Part shown: positions 12,101 through 20,650 of the stretch, one piece after another
Layout of the letters: the number at the start of each line of letters is the position of its first letter
How positions within the stretch are numbered: the stretch's first letter is position 1
Assembly (NCBI GenBank): GCA_028829895.1
Contig: CM054181.1
Location: 105,448,360 to 105,512,359 of the forward strand
Direction: 5' to 3'
DNA: 64,000 nt
DNA from: Sinotaia quadrata
Lineage: Eukaryota; Mollusca; Gastropoda; Architaenioglossa; Viviparidae
Made by a program: the position numbers and the translations under genes
Notes under the pieces: generated by a model
Seen by the model: only the letters and a program-made list of their open reading frames with translations
Databases searched by the model: none
Told to the model about the DNA's origin: nothing

Positions 12101-15100
12101 GTGACAGGCATTAAAGCATTGAAAATATGTATGTTAATGAATTACTAAAAGTAAAACTCTGTGAACATGTACATTAGTGACATGATATTTAATATAATAA
12201 TAATTCAATTCTGTGATATTTATTTCCAACAATGAATGTGCACAACATAGATTCAAATATTAATCACAGTACATATTTTTATAAATAGAAAATTCTTCCT
12301 GTAATGCACTATAGTCAACGGCTGTCCAGGTTCTTCCGTTGGTTGTCTCCATTCCTAAACCCCATTTAAAAACAAACTTGGCATCCACATCATCACAGTC
12401 CATGGTATCACCCCACTTAAAAATATTCTTATTTCTATACTGTTCCATAAATATAATCTTAGCACTGCTGGTGGTGTGAATATAAAAGCATTCACTAAAT
12501 AAATATCTTATTAGCGTTATTGTAAATCCACTGCTTGAAAAGAACATTTCACAGACCCAAGTGTTTCGGTTGTTTACTATTTTTGCATCAAGAGTTATCT
12601 TTTCTTTTTTAAATTATCGTCGTAAGAAACCGATTTTTCTAAATAATAAGATAACCATCTTGACTAAAATTAAATAAATAAATAAAATAATATATTTAAA
12701 TACGATCTGCGACTTCAAAATATATATTGCAAGGAAATAGCAATCAAACTTTCGCGATAGAATGACGCACCGACTAACCTATTTTCAAACTATGGAATTG
12801 GTTGTGATGGTGAGGACAAAATGAATAATTCTGCTTTAAAAATAGAGATATGTTTACAAATAAACTAATCACAGAGTAAAGTAATCATTATTAAATGCTT
12901 ACAAAAGATCTTACTGCTAAGAGGTTTTAATTGTTCACATAAAATGTGAGAAAAATCAGCGGTAGCGTCAACGCGTGTTTCGCACGTGGAAGCCATGACT
13001 GAAAGTGAAACAGGATGCGTACTACAGGGTTTTCAATTTAGTGGATGCTCTTCCAGGGGTCACTAATCAAGGGCTACAGCATATCATTAGAGAGATATTG
13101 AAATTCCGCAGAAAATGATATATTTTTCACTATTTTGTGATAAATATTTCTTCCGAAAATTTTATCGTGAACTTTTTAGTTTGAAAATTTATTTGGTTAT
13201 TCGCATCAAACAAAAGTGAAATTTATATGATTGTAAAGAGTTATATGTCCTCTATTTAAAGGACCAATCAGTTTTAGGGTTACAACACGCTGGATGCTCT
13301 GCAATCTTTTTAAAAATTGGTACCCGAAAACGTGAATTTTACTTTTTCGGCCGTGAGGCGACTTTTGACCCATTTTTCTTGCAACCCTAAGGTACTTTCG
13401 TCAAAGTTTATGGATACTATAATAAAATTCAGAAAAAAACAACAAAACAGTTCGAAAGACAAAACATCGATCTTTATTTTCATATAAAAATGGTTAGTTG
13501 AGGTTTAATGTGAAGAAAACCGCTCTGGAGTAAAGTTTAGCAAATTTGTGTGCGTTTGCGAGTTTTTGCCTGTAAAGCGGTGGCCGTGGGACTACCTATT
13601 GTAAAGAAAAACTATGATAAATGAGCTTCACTCACCCTAGAGTTGATTCCATTTCTTCTTTTGCGACATGGCTCTCTTCAATGGCAGGAACACTCTTTTG
13701 TTCTGCATTGCCTTTCTGCACCTCCTCCTTTTTAATGATCAATAGTGTCTTGTTCATATATATTATATTAAAATAAATAGATGAAATATAACTACATTCA
13801 TGAAAATATACTTTGATAAGAAAGAATTTTTTAAAATGCATATGCTCACTACACTGCTACCAAGTACTGCTAAAGAAGTTAAAAAAAGGTACACCACTAA
13901 ACAGAATATTAAAATATTTTTTCTATGATAAGTATCTGAAGATTGAGACACACCAAGATTATATTTTTTTAAATTTCAGCTGTGCTAACATTAAACTTTC
14001 TTGTGCAAAATGTCAAATGCTTCAACGAAGTGGGTCGTTTTTGCAGAAATAAGTGGTTTGTACTAAATACAGTCAAGGGGAAAATTTTGAAATTTCTTTA
14101 GAAAGTCAATTTTGCTTGACTCATACCTTAAATAAAAATCAGCTGAAGGGAAATCTATGCTGGATTCTGCACAATTATATATCAATTAATTATTACTGTA
14201 TATCTGCTGGCTTTTTAATTTAGTGATATATTATTACAATAACTATAACTAGTTAGCGGCACCAAAAAATAAATAATAAAATCAAGCTTTGAGTTTTGTT
14301 ATTTTCATTTACAACTTTTTAAAACATGAAAAATAAAAATAAAAATTGTGAAGCTATCTCAATTGGTTCCAGAGATGTGCTAACTTTAAGTTTCAAAACA
14401 TGGCGGCAGTGAAAAAAATTGTTATTTTTAGACTTGCTAAAGACTAACTAAAAATCTAACAAGCAGTTATGAAAGTTTGAAACTTTATTCCTTTCGACTT
14501 GCAGATAATAAAATGCAAAGTTGTAACTTTCTATATGATGAAATAACAAAATTCCTAGCGGCAGAAGTTAATAAAATACCATAATCAGGATTGTTAGAAA
14601 TAACACGATTGATGAAGTTTGACACAGCATATCTAATTCATTAATTGAAATATATCATTGAAACTGTTCACATATGTATATAAAGAATATGCCCAATTTT
14701 TTCAAGGATGTTATTTTCATTTGATTCATGTGCAGGTAGGTCCAAACTTTGTAAAATCATCAAAATGACTGACGATGGCACTTTTACACAAAACAGGCCA
14801 TAACATATGAACCATTTGCATGATCATCATGAAATTTTGCAGTGAGATAAATATTACTTTGCTCATTATGTATAAAAAATTTCAACACCTTTTATGCACT
14901 AACAATAAATTTATGCATTAAAAATGCATTCAAAAATTGCACAATTACACAGAAATAGTAAACACTTTTTCATATCATGTCAAAAGCTTGAGTTCTTATC
15001 TCTTTGTTTGCTCTATACCAAACAAAATTAGTTATTGTCAATTTTCACTTACAAAAGTTAATCATAAAAATGTTAAGATATTAATTAGTAGGTAGCATAA

Positions 15101-18100
15101 CAATAGTAAGCCAGCAATAATCAATGTATAAAACTTCAAATTTTCATTACTTTTCTTTCACTGATTTCTCAACATCCAAATCATTCTTAATACAAACATT
15201 CAAAATCAAGTTTAATGTTTCTATTTCTTATGATTGTAAATTTGTATATCTTGCTTGTATGTGGAAAGTGCATGGATTGAATAAAGTTGATAATTATTCA
15301 CCTATGTCCTGTTTTATCCAGCATATTTACAAGACAGAATGTGTGTTTTGGCATACAGTGTTTTTTACCTTGGCTTTTGTGTCAATGTGTGCCACACACA
15401 AACAAATTACACACATATATTTGGTATCAAAATAAAGATAATTAAATGCTGCATCCAATGCTATAAAGTATGGCTTTACGAATGAATTTTAAACAAAAGT
15501 TGGCAAGTAATCTGCAATTTTCTTCATTAAAAAAATGGTCAAAACTACACCATTACTATGCTTGAGTAAAAATCTTTGCACTTTATTTTGTGCAATTTAA
15601 TGTGTAACAAAGAGAAGACACTGTACAACTTCAAGGGGTAAGGATGGCCAAAAGTTAAAAAAAAACTGTAAAAAAAAAAAAAATGTGGATTAGGCTAGTC
15701 ATACATCATGTACATACACTAAAGTTGAACTTTAACTAAGCCAGTGCTTGTACAATTAAAATAATTTCGGCTTTCTTACTTTAAAAAAATAAAATACTAT
15801 ATATAAATGTTAAATAGGCCTAATTATTTAAACAGATTACTAAAAGTAAAACTGTGGAACTGAAGTTAGAAGCGAAAATAGCATCTTTGCAACAGGTAAA
15901 TACTGATAGGCCTAATCTTTCTTATAATTAAAATAATTTCAGCTTTCTTACTTTTTCTGAAATTAACTATATTTGCACTATATTTAAACTGTTGAGATTT
16001 TAAGTAGGCCTAATTATTTAAATAGCAGTCAAACTATGAAACATCGACGTTAGAACAATAAGTGAAAGTAGCGTCTTTGCAATATATAAACTGATAGACT
16101 CCCTTGATTTTTGTTAGAGACCTAATTCAACATCAATTTATGAATGAACCAAGCAACATCCAATACCTATAAAATTAAAATGAAATATTAACACTTCCAA
16201 GTTTCTAATTCATCTGTTTTATCTTCATAAAACTTAATATATTTCCTATATTTCATGTCAAATGCAACATAATTGTTCTCTCCCAATTGAAGGTCGCAAG
16301 CATGTGACAGATCCACTAATTTCAAAAGAAAAATCTGTTAATCATACTAAACTACATAATAAAACTATAACCCCTTTAAAGAATAGCAACTAAAGTACTT
16401 ATCTACAGCAATAATGCAGTATTAAATTTAGTGTAAACTTCGCAATTTCACTTTGGAATGAAGTGCGCTCATTACAGTGTTAGAAGCCATTGTTGTAAGA
16501 CCGATCATATTTAGTTCGCTACGTTTGATTGGATTGCGAGTCCCACAGATCATGAATACATTAACCCCATACCTCATTCGAAAGGGTATGGAAAGACTTT
16601 TCATTCAATTTCAAGCCTAATAATTGTGTACTTTTGACCATTTTTTAAATGACGAAAATTGCAGATTTCTTGCTGAAGTTCGCTTTAAAACTAATTTTTA
16701 AAATGTATACAGGAAAAAAACCACACTGGGAAATAGCGCAATCGACGCAGCATTTAATTATCTTCGTTTTGATACCAAATCTATGTGTGTAGTGTTTTTG
16801 TGGGATTTCCGCCGAAGTAAGAAACAAGGAATATCAAAACGTGCATTCTGTTAAGTCACATAAATTGGCATGACAAAATTCGACACGGGTGAAAAATTAG
16901 TCAACTTTATTCAATTAGCATAGTTTCCACATACAAACAAGATATACAAATTTACAATCATAAGAAAATAGAAACATTAAGCTTGATTTTGAATGTTTGT
17001 TTGAATTAAACAATGCTTTGGTTGTTGAGAAATCAGTGAATGAAAAGCAACGAAAATATGCACTTTTACAAAAGTATAGCAGCTGGCGGGCGACTGTGCT
17101 GCTACCTACTAAAGTACTATAACATAACATTAACAACCTCTGGTGTTTCAGGCAAGGGTGAAATTGGTGCACTTTTTCCTGGTAAAAATGTATTTATCAG
17201 CTCTTCCAAAGATTGCTTAGAGAAGGGTTGATTGGCTGTATCTAAATCGGAGTCCTCTTTGGCATATGTATCACTGTTGTCAGCACCACTCAACTAGAAA
17301 AAATAGTATATTCTGTTAACTTTTAATGTTGCCTTCAAATAAGTACAAAAGTTTTATAAATCATTTAAATGTTAATTCTGATCAACCACATACTATCAAA
17401 AATCACACCAGAATTATGTATTACACATTAAATTAAGTATTCATGTAAAACTGTACCATGCCCCATTAACTAAAATGTTACAGAAATTTAATAAATCTGA
17501 TCAATGTTACTTACTAACTTAGTATTAATTTAAATCTAAACTGCCTGAGTGCACAACATTTCACCATAATGCAGAAAGTCATCAGAAAACAGTTCAGGTA
17601 ACATCTTTCACAAAAATGAAATTGATAAAGAATTTGCACTCCTGTAGGGGGTTGCAGAGGACTGGTAAATGGAACCTAACTGGGCTGCAAACAAGTTTTG
17701 CCTGGTCTGAGTTATATCACTTTATCAGTCTGTGTAGTGGAGGGGGTTAATATAAAATAATAATATGTGAGGATGGAGACAACTGAAATATCAAAAAGGT
17801 GACAGGGTGATGATAAAGAACATCACTGGACCCTGATACTGCTGATACTGTTCTCAGTGGAACTCTGATGACTGGATGAGGTCATCTTACAGAACCCAGG
17901 CTAGTACCACTGGAGGTCTGTACTAGGCAGGTAAATGTGTGATGTGTGCAAACTTCTGTCGATTGTGATGTTTGGCCATAATGTACTGATGGTGGCAGCT
18001 GATGTCTGTTCTTGGTTTTCTATAGGCTACTACTTTACACTGGGCGTGCAGTTGCTCCCCCAAAGTGGTGGCTATGGAGACAACTGACAAGTATAGCTGA

Positions 18101-18690
18101 TTATTTAGAGAATAAAGCAGCTTGTTGTTGGCTAAGGGTAATCGTAGTAATTCCAAGGTACTCGGACCGCAAATAATATCCATGTCTTTGGTTGAACATG
18201 TCACAAAGAGTTTGTCTAATGAAATTCTTTTGATGTCATCATCACTACGAAAATGACTTCATACATCGAAAAACAAATATAGGCTATACATTCGAAGCAC
18301 TGGCAAGGAAAAATCGTATACGTAGAGCGTTAAAAACTGAATTATATATATAGCTGTAATAATTTTTTCCAACATAAAACTTATTTATGCACTGTAATAA
18401 CCCCTAAATTGTCTTGAATACTCTTTACTTACTCTGACATTATTTTCAGCGGTTATTGTTGTGGTTGCTGACGGTCTAGGGAACGCTTCCTTAATTGTCC
18501 TCAGACCTGCATGTTTTCTTTTATCTAGTGCTTTTGTCCGCTTTGTAACATTGGGCTTCTTCACTTTGTGGAACTCACATTCTAAAATAGAATTATCAAT
18601 CTTTCTTCGTTTCGATGGATGAACATTTTTCTTCGTACCAAAATAATCACTGATCTGTGCCTGAGCCATATTGTCAATATTTCGCGCCAT
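127..18690 (-). CDS. CDT1: DNA replication licensing factor Cdt1 (5' seven exons; 3' end off window)
   Basis: Cdt1 loads the MCM2-7 helicase on origins in G1 and is restrained by geminin and CRL4-Cdt2. Coding exons: 18433-18690, 17138-17293, 13636-13748, 8251-8445, 3687-3823, 1396-1502 and 127-312. They total 1152 bases (384 codons) and all phases agree. Residues 10-21 form a PIP degron (Q10, I13, S14-D15, Y16-F17, basic K21), followed by a basic KRRK stretch. Exons 4-6 (residues ~176-322) match the geminin-binding domain, including GQIKTVYP and the YQLTIKP strand. Exon 7 contains LTRWHPRF and VPDIEP, both typical of metazoan Cdt1. The exon 2 donor (GAG/GTTGTT) is weak, and exon 3 could instead start at 13727, which keeps the phase. 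The last donor (127) is inferred from CCAAAAAGG/GTGGGT. The C-terminal winged-helix MCM-binding domain is not in the window. Identity is very secure; the exon 2 and 3 edges are less so. Confidence 0.95.
313..1395 (-). other. CDT1 intron 6, no further gene
   Basis: AT-rich intron between the sixth and seventh CDT1 exons. I see no gene, tandem array or clear transposon end here. A 90-codon plus-strand open frame at 298-570 overlaps the antisense of exon 7 and has no family resemblance. Confidence 0.7.
1503..3059 (-). other. CDT1 intron 5, distal part, no further gene
   Basis: Very AT-rich intronic sequence. No coding signal or organised repeat was recognised. The remainder of this intron (3060-3686) holds a LINE relic. 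Confidence 0.65.
3060..3561 (+). mobile_element. LINE (non-LTR retrotransposon) relic, C-terminal part of the reverse-transcriptase ORF
   Basis: Conceptual translation gives the familiar tail of an invertebrate LINE polyprotein in order: ARLKTVWKDRN, then SSKIR, then YACESWSL, LERIQATEMRCFQMLLGISY, RDHVKNEE, KWHGYV, VQRERRKGRQRKRWE, EWTGL, and finally EWRKLVVRSSVVP. The reading frame changes at least twice (near 3115-3150 and near 3430-3445), and an in-frame stop lies near 3279. The copy is therefore dead and 5'-truncated. It lies antisense to CDT1 in intron 5. The family resemblance is from memory of such tails; the exact clade is not assigned. Confidence 0.8.
4501..4704 (-). pseudogene. Orphan open frame in CDT1 intron 4, unrecognised
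   Basis: A ~68-residue frame, basic and Trp/Arg-rich at its start (SWHWRG), with a charged helical C-terminus ending in AKKK. It is followed directly by a stop that overlaps an AATAAA signal. The frame has no ATG at its start (only GTG), so it would have to be a terminal exon or a piece of a retrocopy or transposon. It is on the CDT1 strand but matches nothing expected in Cdt1. I do not recognise the family. Confidence 0.22.
5105..5312 (-). pseudogene. Possible hAT/BED-type transposase fragment
   Basis: The frame reads ITKAEATMCRLIVFNNLPLA then CADKFPNV. This resembles the 'AE...NLPxxxAD' segment found near the start of many invertebrate hAT-like or BED-finger transposases. The sequence upstream on the same strand contains stops (around 5320-5480), so no intact protein remains. 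The family call is by pattern resemblance only. It sits in CDT1 intron 4. Confidence 0.33.
5911..7936. mobile_element. TIR element A (AGGTAGTCCC...GGGGCTACCT), decayed relative of the composite element
   Basis: A ~2.03-kb block begins AGGTAGTCCCACTC and ends GGGGCTACCT, imperfect inverted termini. From the left end to about 7340 it is a diverged direct copy of 10876 to ~12330. Its last ~230 bases (7705-7936) are a diverged copy of the right end of the composite element. On the minus strand near 7250-7332 it retains a codon-level match (RTWTAADF...LQEEFSIYK) to the C-terminus of the cargo gene at 12260-12996. Exon 1 of that gene is missing. No transposase is seen. No clear target duplication is visible at these edges. 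Confidence 0.75.
8503..8507 (+). repeat. Left target-site duplication ATTGT of the composite element
   Basis: ATTGT lies immediately before the terminal AGGTAGTCCC at 8508 and is repeated directly after the opposite terminus at 13598-13602. Confidence 0.65.
8508..9627 (+). repeat. Left 1.12-kb arm of the inverted repeat
   Basis: Near-identical reverse complement of ~12479-13597, including the exon 1, intron and 5' exon 2 sequence of the cargo gene. Homology stops inside exon 2, at GTGAATGCTTTTATA. Confidence 0.85.
9110..9639 (+). pseudogene. Truncated second copy of the 141-residue cargo gene
   Basis: Exon 1 (9110-9191) starts MASTCETRVDATADF and ends at a good GTAAGA donor. Exon 2 starts at about 9503 after an AAAAAAG acceptor. 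It reads in frame through FFSSSGFTIMLIRYLFSECF and then hits a stop soon after the inverted-repeat homology ends. About 80 C-terminal residues are missing compared with the copy at 12260-12996. Confidence 0.6.
10175..10875. other. 701-bp segment caught between two AGGTAG termini
   Basis: Not similar to the flanking element copies. It has its own internal repetition: GACATAACC(A/G)ATGAGAAAATG occurs at about 10207 and 10752, both followed by similar GGCTTTGG-type sequence. GC content is higher than in the flanks. No convincing gene; two ~60-codon minus-strand frames are probably chance. Confidence 0.5.
11460..11900. repeat. ~174-bp tandem repeat inside element C (three units)
   Basis: Units begin near 11468, 11638 and 11812 with CATCTCTGAAAGTATACATC or variants, followed by CATACAG, TTGGTTCACATAT and AAAATGATCAG. 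The related element A has two diverged units near 6507 and 6703, so copy number differs between the relatives. Confidence 0.75.
12260..12996 (-). CDS. Two-exon 141-residue cargo protein of unrecognised family
   Basis: Exon 1 (12915-12996) starts MASTCETRVDATADFSHILC; the donor is GTAAGA. The intron is 311 bp. Exon 2 (12260-12603) follows an AAAAAAG acceptor, which gives an uninterrupted phase, and ends at a stop 36 bp before AATAAA (12219-12224). The product is ~141 residues, starts with an acidic/Cys region, and has an aromatic C-terminal half with two FKWG motifs and RTWTAVDYSALQEEF. No signal peptide or clear membrane segment is seen. Two further copies (9110-9639 truncated; 7250-7332 decayed) show that the frame travels with the element. 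The decayed copy still aligns at residue level, which suggests past coding constraint. I do not recognise the family. It could be captured host sequence or an element protein. Splice sites are inferred. Confidence 0.5.
12479..13597 (-). repeat. Right 1.12-kb arm of the inverted repeat
   Basis: Near-identical reverse complement of 8508-9627. Differences include ATCGGTAAG versus AGCAGTAAG at the exon 1 donor and a few single-base changes, so the duplication is recent but not fresh. Confidence 0.85.
13598..13602 (+). repeat. Right target-site duplication ATTGT
   Basis: Direct repeat of 8503-8507, immediately after the terminal GGGACTACCT. Confidence 0.65.
13749..15084 (-). other. CDT1 intron 2, proximal part, no gene seen
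   Basis: AT-rich intronic sequence. A CAGGTAGGTCC at ~14735 weakly recalls the AGGTAG termini nearby, but no partner was found. Open frames here are short and lack family features. Confidence 0.55.
15085..17112. mobile_element. TIR element D, 2.03 kb, with ~480-bp inverted termini
   Basis: The ends are TTAGTAGGTAGCA and its exact reverse complement. About 480 bp at each end (15085-~15560 and ~16630-17112) align as inverted repeats, sharing for example TTCACTGATTTCTCAACA and CAAATTTACAATCATAAGAA. The interior holds a ~185-bp diverged tandem duplication (about 15757-16095) and no transposase. The AGGTAG core is shared with elements A and C, though the rest differs. No direct target duplication was evident. 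The element ends ~26 bp from the CDT1 exon 2 donor. Confidence 0.8.
17294..18432 (-). other. CDT1 intron 1, contains a less AT-rich block
   Basis: From about 17640 to 18230 the sequence is noticeably richer in GC and looks like an inserted repeat. It includes a 93-codon minus-strand frame without recognised motifs. I could not identify termini or a family. Confidence 0.4.
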
Positions 18691-18857
18691 CAGTCACGTG
18701 ATCAAAATAAAGGCAAGAGGATTTATTTATTTTTCAATGAACTAAACTGGCAATTATAACTATAGAAACGATGTTCTAAGTAATATAGATGTATAATATA
18801 GTGTACTAAAATATATATTTTTGATTTGTGTTTTGTTGTTCCCACGTGACTCTCAAA
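18691..18857. promoter_or_regulatory. Bidirectional CDT1/RELCH promoter
   Basis: The 167 bp between divergent start codons contains GTCACGTGAT (core at 18695-18700) and, in opposite orientation, CCACGTGACT (core at 18843-18848). Both are GTCACGTG E-boxes of the USF/MITF/TFEB type. TTTCGCGCC, an E2F-like site, overlaps the first CDT1 codons (18680-18688). There is no obvious TATA box at a suitable place for either gene. Function is inferred from motif and arrangement. Confidence 0.6.
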
Positions 18858-20605
18858 ATGGCGGAGAACCTGAATCCATTCGAAGATGACGATCCGGTAG
18901 AATGGTTAGACGACAAAATTGAAGCGTCTGCTCCGCGCAAAATCCCACAGGTTTTAGTCCCAGAAAACCAGGAAATTACTTGGGATGCTATTGCAAACAA
19001 ACTTCTAAGGGACAATTTTATTTTGACTGCACTTGAGCTTCATACTGAGCTTGTTGAATCCGGCCGCGAACTTCCCCGGTTGAGAGACTACTTTTCTAAT
19101 CCTGGAAATTTTGAGAGAACGAAAGAAGACTTACCTTCTCCGACTTTACGTAATGATTGATTATGTTTCCTTTGCTACATATTTTATATTATAGGTGAAA
19201 TTGTTGCTGATTTAAATTGGATATTATTGTCATATGGATAGTACTAAACATTTACTTCCGCACATCTAATGATTTACATTGGTATGTTTGCTATTGTGCA
19301 CAATAACTATAATAATTTTAAAAACTAGCACTATATAAAATATAATTCGTTTCTGTTTAAATATTAAATTTCCATTCCATCGCGATATCGAAGACAAAGC
19401 TTACCTGATTTAGCCATAGTGAAAATGAAATATATAGGTTAATCAATGTCTTATATTGTTATGAAGTGATGTAATTATTCAGTATTATTTTGTGTTTGTG
19501 CCCATGTGTACAGTAGGCCTATATATGTATAGTTCATACCGCTTGTAGAAGATTATTATAAGCTAATGTCTTATAAAGTGATGTAATCGCTGTCAGTATA
19601 ATTTTGTGTTTGTGGGCATGTGTACATATATATAGGGCCTATAGTTTGTACCATTAGTAGAATATTACTATTTTTGCTGAATAAATTAGTATATCTATTG
19701 TTTAATAATTCTTAAAATCACATTCATATCAATAGGCTGTAACCAAACATTTCGGGTTTCTGTTTGTAATTCGATATTTTGTGTTATTGTTAAATAGTTT
19801 TTAACTTCTTAATGTTTGAGCATCTGATCGCGAAGAGGTCAAATGCTAATCTGATGATAAGAGATAAGGGTTTAATTCTTACTTTGGTTGGGGAAAAATG
19901 TTTGATTCTTACCACTGCATATCAAGAGTGCTAGCTAGGCTTTAAGCATGTCATGTAAGTGATAAAATTGCTGAACTTGTTCCAATATTTTGTAGACTGC
20001 ACACACATAGATTCTTTGGCAGCTGAAGATTGAAAAAAGGTGGCTTTTGGTAGCTTCCCTGGCAAATTTCACAGGAAAAAAACTCCATTCAAAGGCTTCA
20101 ATGCAGATAATCATGTCATGGATTTTTTCATAGAGTGTGATAGAGTATTATTATAATTTAATAAATATCTGTAAGTGTAAACAAATCTATAATAGTTTTG
20201 GTCTCCTTTCTTATATTATGTAAAATGAACATAACTAATAATATTTATTATATAAAAATAAATCACACAAGCATGATAAGAAATATTAACATCATCAAAA
20301 TTTCTTACATTTCACAATAATAAAATTAAGATTATACTTACTGGCATATTTTCTCAAATAATGAGTTATAAAATCTAAAAATGTTTGCAATATAATTTAT
20401 TCTAATTGCATTATAACCAGAGAAATCAGTACAACGCAAATAGGTATTATTTATTTATTAATAATAACAACCTCCAAAGTATTCATTTTCATCCTTATAG
20501 AACAAGCAAACAAAACAGACAAGTAAAACTTTTTAAAGTTTAAAATTAAATCAAGTTCATCCCTTTATTAGTGTTATAGAAGTTACAGAACAAATATCTG
20601 GTTTA

Positions 20606-20650
<45 letters not shown>

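Larger units (their letters stand above)
8508..13597. mobile_element. 5.09-kb composite TIR element filling CDT1 intron 3
   Basis: Starts AGGTAGTCCCATGGCCACCG and ends in its reverse complement with one mismatch. It is flanked on both sides by ATTGT. Without the element and one copy of ATTGT, CDT1 intron 3 (8446-13635) would be only ~95 bp. The internal order is: left arm (8508-~9627), a direct copy of the right terminus (~9780-10174), a 701-bp segment (10175-10875), then a 2.7-kb element (10876-13597) with its own AGGTAGTCCC start. No transposase frame is visible, so it appears non-autonomous. I do not assign it to a named superfamily. Confidence 0.82.
10876..13597 (-). mobile_element. TIR element C, 2.72 kb, carrying the apparently intact cargo gene
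   Basis: Begins AGGTAGTCCCACTC (as element A does) and ends GGGACTACCT. The right 1.12 kb repeats the left arm in inverse. The left ~1.4 kb is the 3' flank of the cargo gene and matches element A. The only gene-like content is the two-exon frame at 12260-12996 on the minus strand. Confidence 0.72.

Noticed and set aside
17923..18204. 93-codon minus-strand frame in CDT1 intron 1
   Set aside because: No recognised motif; CDT1 exons 1 and 2 join in phase without it.
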